Assembly: GCF_000296385.1 (NCBI RefSeq)
Contig: NZ_JH815185.1
Location: 1,900,930 to 1,964,929, forward strand
Source of the DNA: Lachnoanaerobaculum sp. OBRC5-5
GTDB lineage: Bacteria > Bacillota > Clostridia > Lachnospirales > Lachnospiraceae
DNA: 64,000 nt
Direction of reading: 5' to 3'
This document shows positions 53,378-62,584 of this stretch, piece after piece. The notes below the pieces were generated by a model. It was given only the letters and a program-made list of their open reading frames with translations. It was not told the origin of the DNA and did no database searches. The first letter of the stretch is position 1; each line of letters starts with the position of its first letter. The translations under genes were made by a program, and so were the position numbers.

Positions 53378-54985
53378 TTACTGCTCTACAGCCTCTCTCT
53401 TTCCAAGAGTTATTGTTACAGTCTTTTCTACATAATTGCCGCTTTCATCCAGCCTTTGAACTGTCAAATCCACTGTTTTTCCACTCTCATAATATGTAAG
53501 CATATTTTTGAGACTTTCCATTGATCTTACACTTTGTCCGTCAAACTTTGTTATGATATCCTTGGCCTTCAAGTCTGAAGATGCTGCCGCTCCACCTTCT
53601 ACAACCTTGTAAACATAAATACCCTGTGGCATATCATATGCCTTAGCCATTTCCTCATCTATATCCTTACCCTGTATTCCAAGATATCCCTGATTCTCTG
53701 CCGCAACAACCGTTCTGGTTTCTTTGCTTGAAAGTTCAGCTATAAGATCCTTTACTGCAGAAATAGGTATGGCATAGCCCATTCCTTCAACATCGGTATC
53801 TGAATACTTTGCTGAATTTATACCGATGACTTCACCCTTCATATTAAGGAGTGCGCCGCCTGAATTTCCCGGATTTATAGCGGCATCTGTCTGAAGAAGA
53901 TTTCTTGATGTGCCTCCCTCAGTCTTTACTTCTCTGTTTAATGCCGAAATATAACCTACAGTTACAGACTGGCCATATCCAAGTGCATTACCTATGGCAA
54001 CCACTCCCTGTCCGACCTTAATATCATTTGAATCGCCTATATTTGCAATGCTTATCTTTGACAATGTATCTTCCGAAAGATCTGAAAGCTTAATTGCCAC
54101 AACGGCAACATCATTGTCACTGTCTCCGCCCTTTACGGAAGCTGCAGCCTTTGTTCCGTCATTAAATTCAACTTCCAGACTGTCGGTATCTGCAATAACA
54201 TGATTGTTTGTGACCACCAAAAGTTCAGTATCTGTTTTTCCGACTATAATACCTGAACCGCTTGACTGTGCCTCGTAGCTTTGTGTTCCGAAGAAGCTGT
54301 TCTGAGTAATCTCAGCTTTACCATAGATAGCTACTACTGAAGGCATAGCCTTGTCTACAATTGTAGACACATCCATATTTGAAAGATTTGTTGCAGGTGC
54401 CGCAGTGCTTTCACTGTCACTCTTGATATCGGTTTGATTTCCTATCACAATATTGTCTTTAGTTTCCACATTGCTTGAAATATAGCTGTTGGCAACAGTA
54501 TTTACACCTACCATTACTCCACCGGCAACAAGTCCGAATACAGCCGCACTTGCTACAAGACCTACGGCCTTACCTACTTTTGATTTCTTTCGCTCCTTAC
54601 CCTTACCTTGGACTTTTTGAGGCTGTGCGGTAAGAGCCCTTGCTCGTACATCTTCTGACTGAGTTGTTCTATAAGTTTCTCTACTGTTTCCTTCAATGTT
54701 TGCATTATTGTTTACCTCCTCATTTGTATCTGTTTTATCTAAACTTACCGTATTAACGCTGCTGCCGGACTCCGCCTCATTTTTGGCTATATTCTCTGCA
54801 GCTTTTGCAAGACTGTCCGTATGTCTTTTTATAATACTGTCTATATCCTTTTGCTCGGACTGAGTATCAATACCGATTTCATCTGCAGTATTTGTATTTG
54901 AAATCTCTGTTGTGTTTTCTGTGTTTGTTGTAAGCTCCTGTGTATTGTTTATCTCATTATCAAATTCATCTCTATCAAATCCCAT
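53378..54985 (-). CDS. HtrA/DegP-like membrane-anchored serine protease
   Basis: A 535-residue quality-control protease. A long charged, Asn/Thr-rich cytoplasmic region (1-137) precedes one membrane helix (about 140-163). The external trypsin-like domain has catalytic triad H262 (VVTNNHVI), D292 (DSDNDVAVV) and S375 (NPGNSGGALL). One PDZ domain follows (about 430-520, YLGIQGKDIDEEMA). It degrades or refolds damaged envelope proteins. The ribosome-binding site before the ATG is weak (AATAAG). It lies downstream of the LCP gene but beyond a strong terminator. Confidence 0.93.
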   Translation of the reverse strand: MGFDRDEFDNEINNTQELTTNTENTTEISNTNTADEIGIDTQSEQKDIDSIIKRHTDSLAKAAENIAKNEAESGSSVNTVSLDKTDTNEEVNNNANIEGNSRETYRTTQSEDVRARALTAQPQKVQGKGKERKKSKVGKAVGLVASAAVFGLVAGGVMVGVNTVANSYISSNVETKDNIVIGNQTDIKSDSESTAAPATNLSNMDVSTIVDKAMPSVVAIYGKAEITQNSFFGTQSYEAQSSGSGIIVGKTDTELLVVTNNHVIADTDSLEVEFNDGTKAAASVKGGDSDNDVAVVAIKLSDLSEDTLSKISIANIGDSNDIKVGQGVVAIGNALGYGQSVTVGYISALNREVKTEGGTSRNLLQTDAAINPGNSGGALLNMKGEVIGINSAKYSDTDVEGMGYAIPISAVKDLIAELSSKETRTVVAAENQGYLGIQGKDIDEEMAKAYDMPQGIYVYKVVEGGAAASSDLKAKDIITKFDGQSVRSMESLKNMLTYYESGKTVDLTVQRLDESGNYVEKTVTITLGKREAVEQ

Positions 54986-55022
54986 ATTCTTATTCGTACG
55001 ATTACGTGCGCTCCTTTCATGT

Positions 55023-55075
55023 ATTAAAAAAGCATCGGTAGCTTTCCTTTATGGTTTATAGTCTACCAATGCTTT
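55023..55075 (-). terminator. Rho-independent terminator of the surface-glycan operon
   Basis: A 13-bp stem with one G-U pair (arms 55029-55041 and 55063-55075) is followed on the minus strand by TTTTTTAAT. It lies between the LCP gene and htrA. Confidence 0.9.
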
Positions 55076-55115
55076 GTGTCTTATTTGTGTACGAAATAAG
55101 TTTAATTTGTGTTTT

Positions 55116-56834
55116 TTATTCAGGTTTTGCTTCCACAGTCTGTGAAACAGTACTTCCCGGTCCCACTACATTAGGAGCAGGTGCCACAGTTTCTTCTTTT
55201 GCTGTAGTAGTCAAAGGTTCCACTGTAGATTCTTTAGGACTCTTTCCCGACTTTGTCTGAGCCTGAGTTGTTTCACCCGGTCCGTTTGATTTCCTCGGCT
55301 GAGCCTCACTGCTTGCGGCGGTAATCTCTCCCGGTCCGTTTACCTTCTTTGTCTGAGTTTCAGCTGTAGTATTTTTCTTATTCTGAGCCTCGGTTGACGA
55401 AGTTATAATCTCCACATTTGAACCCTTTGAGGCCTGTGTGGTCTCTCCCGGGCCTACATTTACTCCTGTTTTTGAGCTGCTTGTGGTCTTATCCCTTTCA
55501 GCCGCACTTCCCTTCTCGGTAGGCTTAATATAGTACTTATTTCCGTCACCGTCTGTGTAATAATCATTTTCTTCATCTTTATCTATCCAAACGGTTTCGC
55601 CGTCTTTATCAAGCTGATAATATCTTCCATTATTATCTATGTAGATATCTACACTCTTTTTAGTCTCGGCTTCGGTAGTCGTTTTCTTCTTACTCTTGGT
55701 TTCTTTATCATCTTCATCGGTGTTTTTATTCGACTTATATCCGCCGCTGGTTTTTACTCGCTTTATACTGTCACCGTCTTTATAAACTCCGGTATCTGAT
55801 GAAATTCTGTCACTGTAGGCTTTTACTTTTGCGGAAACCTCATAATTTTCATCACCGAAGAGATATTTGTGAAGTTCCAATACATTACTCTCAAGGTTTA
55901 CGGGAACTACTATAAATCCCTTTGTACCCAGAGTCATATCATCCAACTCAAACGGAAAACCTGCAGTATCTTTTAAATTATATTTTCCGAAATCATTTAT
56001 TACATCAAGACCGTCCTGCCATGTAAGATTTGTCGCTACCATGGAAAGCATATTTCCAAGCAGATCATTCAAAGTCTTAAGGTCGGCCTTCTTTGCCTTC
56101 TCAAAAGCAAGTTCAATAACTTTTCTCTGTCTTTCCGTTCTCTGGTAATCTGTGTCCATATATCTAAGTCTTGCATATGCAACAGCCTGAACACCGTCCA
56201 AATGCTGCATGCCCGGAGCCTTTAACTGTACGGATCCTATACCTGTTCCCTTTACAGTTTCTGTAATATAAGAGTTTATATATTTAAACTCCGGCTTTGT
56301 GATTTCTATATCTACACCGCCCAAAATATTTATTGCTGTTGCAACCGCCTTCCAGTTGAATGTAACATAGTCTGTAATATTAAGATCCAAACTGTCATTT
56401 AACATCTTAACAGCTCTTGCCGGTCCGCCATAGCTATATGCATGTGTAGCCTTCTGGAATGAATTCTTACCTACATCAAGGTATGTATCTCTGTATACAG
56501 ATACAAGCTTAATATCTCCTGTAGCCTGATCTATTGAACATATAATTATGACATCGGATCTGTTTCCTTTTCCGACACTGTTGTCTCTGGAGTCTACACC
56601 GAATAATGCAATATTTCTATATCCTCTCATCTCCTGAAGCTTTTTTTCCGACAAGCCGGTATTTGCCACCTCTTCCACATCATACTCCGGTCGTTGGATT
56701 TTAGAATATTGTTTCAGCGCATAGGCATATGCAAATATAACGCCCAGAACAAGCATCTCCGCTATAAGCATAGTAATGAAAAAAGCAATTTTTGACTTTT
56801 TCTTTTTTCTGGACTTCTTTTTTTCTTCGCTCAT
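55116..56834 (-). CDS. LytR-CpsA-Psr family glycopolymer transferase with repetitive tail
   Basis: A 572-residue protein. It has a Lys-rich cytoplasmic start, one membrane helix (about 20-42) and an LCP domain (about 65-310; ALFGVDSRDN, RSDVIIICSID, VSVYRDTYLDV, DGVQAVAYARLRYMDTDYQRTERQRKVI with the conserved arginines). LCP enzymes transfer polyprenyl-linked glycans to peptidoglycan. The C-terminal 230 residues are low-complexity Thr/Ser/Lys with four GPG-[ES]-[TI]-T-like motifs and a Tyr/Asp-rich block (YYTDGDGNKYY) resembling a wall-binding repeat. ATG at 56834 with AGGAGG 6 nt upstream; an earlier in-frame start is not credible. Last gene of the glycan operon. Confidence 0.92.
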   Translation of the reverse strand: MSEEKKKSRKKKKSKIAFFITMLIAEMLVLGVIFAYAYALKQYSKIQRPEYDVEEVANTGLSEKKLQEMRGYRNIALFGVDSRDNSVGKGNRSDVIIICSIDQATGDIKLVSVYRDTYLDVGKNSFQKATHAYSYGGPARAVKMLNDSLDLNITDYVTFNWKAVATAINILGGVDIEITKPEFKYINSYITETVKGTGIGSVQLKAPGMQHLDGVQAVAYARLRYMDTDYQRTERQRKVIELAFEKAKKADLKTLNDLLGNMLSMVATNLTWQDGLDVINDFGKYNLKDTAGFPFELDDMTLGTKGFIVVPVNLESNVLELHKYLFGDENYEVSAKVKAYSDRISSDTGVYKDGDSIKRVKTSGGYKSNKNTDEDDKETKSKKKTTTEAETKKSVDIYIDNNGRYYQLDKDGETVWIDKDEENDYYTDGDGNKYYIKPTEKGSAAERDKTTSSSKTGVNVGPGETTQASKGSNVEIITSSTEAQNKKNTTAETQTKKVNGPGEITAASSEAQPRKSNGPGETTQAQTKSGKSPKESTVEPLTTTAKEETVAPAPNVVGPGSTVSQTVEAKPE

Positions 56835-56847
56835 TATAATCCTCCTG

Positions 56848-58254
56848 CTAATAAGCATTCTTGTTGATAAATCCCTTAAATATCGTCAAAAACATTATCT
56901 TGAAATCAAAACCTAAAGTCCAGTTTTCAATATAATATAAGTCATGGTCTATCCTCTTTTGTATTGAAGTATCTCCTCTAAACCCGTTAACCTGTGCCCA
57001 ACCGGTAAGTCCCGGTCTGACTTGATGTTTTATCATATAATGCGGTATTTCTTCTCTGAACTTTTCCACATAAAAAGGTCTCTCAGGTCTAGGACCCACA
57101 AGTGACATATCACCCTTTAAGATATTGAAAAACTGAGGCATTTCATCAATACTTGTTTTCCTTATAAATCTACCTATTTTGGTGACTCTCGGGTCATTTG
57201 GAGTAGTCCATTTTGACTTTTCCTCTGACGGCTTTTGTACAGCCATTGAGCGGAATTTATACATTTTAAAAGGTTTATTGTGTAAACCGACTCTTTCTTG
57301 AGCATATATTATGGGGCCACCGTCTGTCAGCTTTACCAGTATTGCGGTAATTAACATCCATGGTGAGAACAGTATTATACCAAATAATGCCCCGAATATG
57401 TCAACAATTCTTTTTATATATGCATTGTGCAATTCTGTAAGCGGCACATGCCTGATATTTATAACCGGCAATCCCTGTAAGTCCTCTATGTATGGAATAG
57501 TAGGAATAAAATTATTGTAATCAGGTATAAACTTTGTATGAACGCCGGATTTCTCACAGTCATTTACTATGGCTTCCAGATGTTCATATTCTTTTATACT
57601 GAGAGTTATCGCTATTTCATCAAGCACATTCATCTCTAATATCATATGAAGATTCGCTACGGTTCCTATCACCTTTACACCGTTATAGCTGAATCCTCGT
57701 TCTTTATTATCATCCAAGATACCCCTAATATTATATCCCCACTCAGGATTTTGTTTTACTCTGTCTATATATCCTTCAGCAGCCCTTGAATACCCGATTA
57801 ATAAAATATGCTTCTGATTATACCCCTTCTGTCTTATGTTCATTAAGAAAATTCGTATTGAAGTTCTCTCAACTATCATAAGTACATTTGCCAGAATATA
57901 GAAGATAATTACCAATCTTCTTGAGAAGTGATGCATATTCATATTTTTACCACCCAAATAGAGTGTCAATGTAAATATCAACCATCCTATGGAATTGGCT
58001 TTGAATATATTTGCTATCTCGCTTCTTCTTCCCGAAACTCTCTTAGGTGTATACAGTTCAAAGAATTCATATAGTATCAAAAAACCGGGTATAATTATTA
58101 TCAGAGCACTGAAATACTCCTGTGCCGACAATGCAAGCAAGGCATCATCATTATAATACATTATAAGATAAGCTATTAAATAACTTAAAAATATAACCAG
58201 AGCATCTAAGAGTATATGCAGCCTGTTTAATCTCTTCTGGTTTTCTTTAATCAT
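56848..58254 (-). CDS. Undecaprenyl-phosphate sugar phosphotransferase (WbaP/CpsE type)
   Basis: A 468-residue polyprenyl-phosphate glycosyl-1-phosphate transferase that starts a glycan chain on undecaprenyl phosphate. It has four or five N-terminal membrane helices, a central Rossmann-like CoA-binding-type domain (about 140-260), and the C-terminal catalytic domain with a re-entrant helix (about 275-300), then MYKFRSM, KIGRFIRKTSIDEMPQF and GDMSLVGPRPERP. An ATG 12 bases upstream is in frame, but the ATG at 58254 has GGAG 6 nt upstream. It is followed 13 nt later by the LCP gene, matching initiation and ligation of one polymer. Confidence 0.93.
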   Translation of the reverse strand: MIKENQKRLNRLHILLDALVIFLSYLIAYLIMYYNDDALLALSAQEYFSALIIIIPGFLILYEFFELYTPKRVSGRRSEIANIFKANSIGWLIFTLTLYLGGKNMNMHHFSRRLVIIFYILANVLMIVERTSIRIFLMNIRQKGYNQKHILLIGYSRAAEGYIDRVKQNPEWGYNIRGILDDNKERGFSYNGVKVIGTVANLHMILEMNVLDEIAITLSIKEYEHLEAIVNDCEKSGVHTKFIPDYNNFIPTIPYIEDLQGLPVINIRHVPLTELHNAYIKRIVDIFGALFGIILFSPWMLITAILVKLTDGGPIIYAQERVGLHNKPFKMYKFRSMAVQKPSEEKSKWTTPNDPRVTKIGRFIRKTSIDEMPQFFNILKGDMSLVGPRPERPFYVEKFREEIPHYMIKHQVRPGLTGWAQVNGFRGDTSIQKRIDHDLYYIENWTLGFDFKIMFLTIFKGFINKNAY

Positions 58255-58378
58255 ATATTGCTCCATATCGCAATCTTATGCGATAGACTTCTTTTCATTA
58301 TTCGTAAAATCATATATCAATTTTACAACCAAACGCAAAATCATTTATTACATTTTACTTAATCTTTAGTAACAGTTC

Positions 58379-59371
58379 TCAACTGCTATGTCTTTTTATA
58401 AATCTATACACATATTCAAATGTTCCGGCTATTATCTCGCCCTCAAGCGCCAATATATCCATTTTTCTGATTTCCGAAAAATCAACTCTTTCACATTCTC
58501 CAAGATTTTTAAAGCCTTCTTTAAGTCCGCTTATATAATCTGTCAGAAATCCTTTTTTAAAGAAAAATGCCGTTTTAATTAAAGTTCCCAGTAAAAGTGG
58601 GAAAAAGTTAAATGCAATCTGCAGGTTTGTCATATTTTTATAAATCAAATAAATATTATTTCTTGCTGCAAGTCTTACCTTAAAGGAATTGTATTTTGAT
58701 CCTGAGGTTGCACTTCCGAGATGATATACCTTGGCCATTGGCTCAAAACCGATAATATATCCTCTAAGTCTTGCTCTGAAACTTAAGTCCATATCCTCCA
58801 AATATGCAAAATGCATTTCATCAAAATAACCTATTTCATCCAAGATGCTCTTTCTGTATATACTTGCACCCGCACATGCCGAAAATACAGCTCTTCTTTT
58901 TGTAAAATCCGCTACCTTTTCTCCGACACCTATCTGATACCCCCAGCCAAGGAGAGAATATCCGTCTCCGGCATCATCCACAAGTTCCTTGTTATGAGCA
59001 TTTATCATCAGTGGATTTATTGCAAATATCTTTTCAGACTTTTCTATTGCATTAACAAGCATTTCCACATAGTCCGGAAATACTTCGGTATCATTGTTCA
59101 ACAAGATAACATATTTACTGTCACAGGCTGCAAGTCCTACATTTACTCCACCTGCAAACCCAAGGTTTTCATCCAGATAAATCACTTTTATATTCAGATT
59201 GCTTTCATAACTTTCAAGATCTCTCAAATAATCTACGGACTCATCCTTTGAACCGTTGTCTACCACCAAAATCTCAAAATTTTTATAAGTTTGAGTTCTA
59301 AGCGATTCAATGCAATCCTTCATAAACTTTATACCGTTATAGTTCGGTATTATTATTGTTACTTTACTCAT
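58379..59371 (-). CDS. GT2 glycosyltransferase, rhamnosyltransferase-like
   Basis: A 330-residue GT-A fold enzyme with IIIPNYNG, VVDNGSKDES, LLNNDTEVFPDY (DxD-like metal site) and a catalytic-base region YLEDMDLSFRARLRG. The layout matches rhamnosyl- and galactofuranosyl-type GT2 enzymes of surface glycans. C-terminal hydrophobic stretch (about 255-275) suggests membrane association. ATG with GGGAGAAAG upstream. It follows the 737-residue transferase by 15 nt. Sugar specificity unknown, but rfbA (dTDP-rhamnose) and glf (UDP-Galf) are in this window. Confidence 0.9.
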   Translation of the reverse strand: MSKVTIIIPNYNGIKFMKDCIESLRTQTYKNFEILVVDNGSKDESVDYLRDLESYESNLNIKVIYLDENLGFAGGVNVGLAACDSKYVILLNNDTEVFPDYVEMLVNAIEKSEKIFAINPLMINAHNKELVDDAGDGYSLLGWGYQIGVGEKVADFTKRRAVFSACAGASIYRKSILDEIGYFDEMHFAYLEDMDLSFRARLRGYIIGFEPMAKVYHLGSATSGSKYNSFKVRLAARNNIYLIYKNMTNLQIAFNFFPLLLGTLIKTAFFFKKGFLTDYISGLKEGFKNLGECERVDFSEIRKMDILALEGEIIAGTFEYVYRFIKRHSS

Positions 59372-59386
59372 CTTTCTCCCGGATAC

Positions 59387-61600
59387 CTAAAGGTATTTTT
59401 TTATCTTCTCGTCAATAAACGGTTCACCTATTTTTTCATTCAACAAATCTCTAAGTGCAAAGTTTGACTTACGTAATGTAAGATTAGGATTATAATACGG
59501 ATCTCCCTTTTCCAGTATTTTGGGCCATCTTTTCATAAATATAGCGGTCTCTCTGTTAAATCTTTCGATTTTTTCAGGACTGTCCTCAAGTCCTCTTGAC
59601 TTTGACTCATAATGATAGAAAAGTGCATAAGGATTATAGACTACAAGATAGTTTTTATCCCTTACCTTCATACAAAAATCGATATCATTAAATGCAACCG
59701 CCAATTCTTCACTGAATCCGCCAACTTCTTCAAATACCGATTTCTTCGTAATAAGTGCTGCAGCCGTTACGGCGGAATAATCCTGTAATGTAAGTGCTCT
59801 GTGGAAATAGCTGTTTTCAACCTCTGAAAGTCCTATAAAGGTATGTCCCGCCACTCCTCCAAATCCGACCACAACACCTGCATGCTGTATTGTATCATCA
59901 TTGTAGAGAAGTCTTGCACCCACTATACCGACATCCTTTCTCACCGCATACCACATCATCTCTTCTATTGAAGTCGGATTTATAAGTTCTATATCATTGT
60001 TTAAAAAGAAAAGATATTCACCGTTTGCAAAGTTTACACCGAAGTTATTGATAAGAGAATAGTTAAATTCTCTCTCCCAACGCACAACCTTTACATTGTC
60101 AAACTCTTTTTGAATCTTATCATAGTATTCAAAAGTCTTTTTGTCGGTAGAATTATTTTCCACGACAATGAACTCAATATTCTTATAACTGCTCTTTGTC
60201 ATTATGGAGCGAATCGCCAAATCAAGATCCTCTCTATGATCTTTGTTTGGAATGATAATAGAAAGCAAAGGTTTATCTTCCATAATAAAGTACTTGTGGT
60301 AAATACCGTAATCAACACCCTTTTCTATCTTTTCTACAGGTAATGAAATCCCCACTCTTTCAATATGTGCCTTTATCGCTCTTGCTCCCGCTTCAAATGC
60401 GTATAATTTACTTTGCGGATTTGAAGCTGTTGAATTCATATGGCATCTCCAATGGTATAAAACCTTCGGTATATGTACAATCTTTTTTGCATTCTCAGTC
60501 ACTCTGAATATAAAATCATAGTCCTGTGCTCCGTCAAATGCCGCATCAAACATTCCTGCCACATCCACAAGTTCCTTCTTTACTACAAAGAGATGACAGA
60601 TATAATTCACACTTTCAAGTAAGTCGATATTAAAATCAGGCTTAAAATGAGGATCGAATAATGAACCTCCGTCCATATCCAGCTTATCTTCATCGGAATA
60701 TAAGCAGTCACAGTTTTCTTCATTTATTGCCTTTGCACATTCATACAATGCATTTTCGGTAATAACATCATCATGATCTGCAAGTACTATATAATCACCG
60801 CTTGCCATCTTAAGTGCTTCATTTGTATTTCCGGCAATACCCAAGTTTTTACCGAGTTTATTATATTTTATCTTGCTTCCTGTGTTTTTTTCTTCAATAT
60901 ATTTTTTTATGAAATCTTCCTTGTCCTTGCCGTTTTCGCTTCCGTCCGCAAGGCAAATCTCAAAGTTTGAATAAGTCTGTGCAAGAATTGAGTCAAGCAA
61001 CTCTCTGAGGAAATTGTCGGGAGTCGCATAAAGAGGTATTACTATTGAAAATAAAGGTGAGTAGTCAAATTTAACTTCTCTTTGTGCTGCCAACTCTTCC
61101 TTTGTAGGCTTGGTCTTTTCATACCATTCTGTATATTCGTAATCATTGTCCATGCCCTGTATTTTACTCTTTGACTTTCTGATAAGAGCTCTCAGTCCGT
61201 TCTTTTTCATGAAGTTAAAAGCAACCCTTACAGTTTCCATATTGCAAAGGTCTTTAAGTTTTTCCATCCTTTTATAGGCCACACTTGAACGCTTATATAT
61301 AAGCTCCTCATTATATTTGATTTTCTTCTTTTGATTGTCAACTTTTATCTCAAGATAATAGTCCTCACCCCTTTTATAATCAAACTTAATATCAAAACCG
61401 TAATCTTCATCATATATTTTACCGAAATATACCTGACATACATCATCTCTTCTGGTCTTTACATATTTAAATTCAACACTTTCCATTTTACTGTTATATA
61501 CATGAAAAGAAGGCTGTGAACCGGGGTTCTTACCCACTACCCAACCGTTTAATGTGATATAATTCTCGCGTATGCGAACATAGTCCACCTTATATTTCAT
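59387..61600 (-). CDS. Two-domain GT2 glycosyltransferase
   Basis: A 737-residue protein. A small beta-rich N-terminal domain (about 1-105, GWVVGKNPGSQPSFHVYN) precedes two consecutive GT2 domains. The first (about 180-410) has IVIPLYATP, LADHDDVI and YSDEDKLD. The second (about 440-700) has IIIPNKDHREDL, VVENNSTDKKT, FLNNDIELI and AFNDIDFCMKVRDK. Such tandem transferases (RgpF-like and related) often add alternating sugars in rhamnan or O-antigen chains. ATG with AAGGA upstream. It is central in the glycan operon. Confidence 0.9.
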   Translation of the reverse strand: MKYKVDYVRIRENYITLNGWVVGKNPGSQPSFHVYNSKMESVEFKYVKTRRDDVCQVYFGKIYDEDYGFDIKFDYKRGEDYYLEIKVDNQKKKIKYNEELIYKRSSVAYKRMEKLKDLCNMETVRVAFNFMKKNGLRALIRKSKSKIQGMDNDYEYTEWYEKTKPTKEELAAQREVKFDYSPLFSIVIPLYATPDNFLRELLDSILAQTYSNFEICLADGSENGKDKEDFIKKYIEEKNTGSKIKYNKLGKNLGIAGNTNEALKMASGDYIVLADHDDVITENALYECAKAINEENCDCLYSDEDKLDMDGGSLFDPHFKPDFNIDLLESVNYICHLFVVKKELVDVAGMFDAAFDGAQDYDFIFRVTENAKKIVHIPKVLYHWRCHMNSTASNPQSKLYAFEAGARAIKAHIERVGISLPVEKIEKGVDYGIYHKYFIMEDKPLLSIIIPNKDHREDLDLAIRSIMTKSSYKNIEFIVVENNSTDKKTFEYYDKIQKEFDNVKVVRWEREFNYSLINNFGVNFANGEYLFFLNNDIELINPTSIEEMMWYAVRKDVGIVGARLLYNDDTIQHAGVVVGFGGVAGHTFIGLSEVENSYFHRALTLQDYSAVTAAALITKKSVFEEVGGFSEELAVAFNDIDFCMKVRDKNYLVVYNPYALFYHYESKSRGLEDSPEKIERFNRETAIFMKRWPKILEKGDPYYNPNLTLRKSNFALRDLLNEKIGEPFIDEKIKKYL

Positions 61601-61644
61601 AAAGTATTATCCTTTTTATAATATTCTGTGCTTTAGTGTAGCCT

Positions 61645-62583
61645 TTATTCATCAAAATTGAGTCTTTCCTCTTCAACAACCAAAGGTCTCTTCATCACTC
61701 TTTGATTTATTGTAAGTATGTACTCGCCTATAAGTCCTATAAAGAATATCTGTATTGAACCGAGGAAAAGCATACCTATAAGTATCGGGGCCATACCTGC
61801 CGGAAATCTGTCCCAATAAAGCAGCTTTAATATAAGATATATAATGGCAATAATCATTGATATACCTGAAAGTATGACTCCCGCAAATGTGGCAAGTCGC
61901 AGTCCTACCTTGGTATATGCCGTAACTGAAAGCATTGCCGCATCGTACAATCTGTATAAATTATTGCTTGTAATTCCGGCTCTTCTTTGCGGTTGCTCGT
62001 ATGGAATCTCTTTTCTTCTGAATCCAAGTTCCGCAACTATTCCTCTCAGGAAAGGGACCGGATCGTCAAGATTTCTCATAACATTTATAAACGCCTTGTC
62101 ATACAGTCCGAAACCTGTAAAATGTTCTATCTGCTCAACTTCTGAAAGTTTCTTTATAGTTTTGTAATACAGACTTCTAAGATGATACATTATCTTATTT
62201 TCCTGACTGGACTTCTTGATTCCGATAGCTATTTTATAGCCCTCTTCCCAGGCTTTTACATATTTCGGTATCATCTCCACCGGATCTTGAAAATCTGCAG
62301 CCATCAGCACTGTGGCATCTCCGGTACTTTGCAGCATTCCGTAATAAGGTGAATTAAACTGTCCGAAATTTTTCGCATTAAATATACCTTTAATACCCAT
62401 ATCCGATTTGCAAAGTTCTCTTATCAACTCTCTTGTATTATCTTTTGAATCATTATCAATAAAAATAATTTCATACTCATATGATGAAAGATTTTTCTTA
62501 AACTCTTCTCTTATGGCATCCGCCATAGGTACCACATTTTCCTCTTCATTAAAACATGGTACAACTATACTTATTTTTTTCAT
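61645..62583 (-). CDS. GT2 polyprenyl-phosphate glycosyltransferase, GtrB/DPM1-like
   Basis: A 312-residue enzyme with IVVPCFNEEENVVPM, FIDNDSKDNT, LMAADFQDPVEMIPK (DxD/QDP metal motif) and two C-terminal membrane helices (about 230-262 and 270-296). This is the pattern of GtrB and dolichol-phosphate-mannose-synthase relatives, which load a sugar on undecaprenyl phosphate for use outside the membrane. The ATG is 1 nt after the ADH stop codon, so the genes are coupled. Likely supplies a side-branch sugar for the glycan. Confidence 0.92.
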   Translation of the reverse strand: MKKISIVVPCFNEEENVVPMADAIREEFKKNLSSYEYEIIFIDNDSKDNTRELIRELCKSDMGIKGIFNAKNFGQFNSPYYGMLQSTGDATVLMAADFQDPVEMIPKYVKAWEEGYKIAIGIKKSSQENKIMYHLRSLYYKTIKKLSEVEQIEHFTGFGLYDKAFINVMRNLDDPVPFLRGIVAELGFRRKEIPYEQPQRRAGITSNNLYRLYDAAMLSVTAYTKVGLRLATFAGVILSGISMIIAIIYLILKLLYWDRFPAGMAPILIGMLFLGSIQIFFIGLIGEYILTINQRVMKRPLVVEEERLNFDE

Positions 62584-62584
62584 T

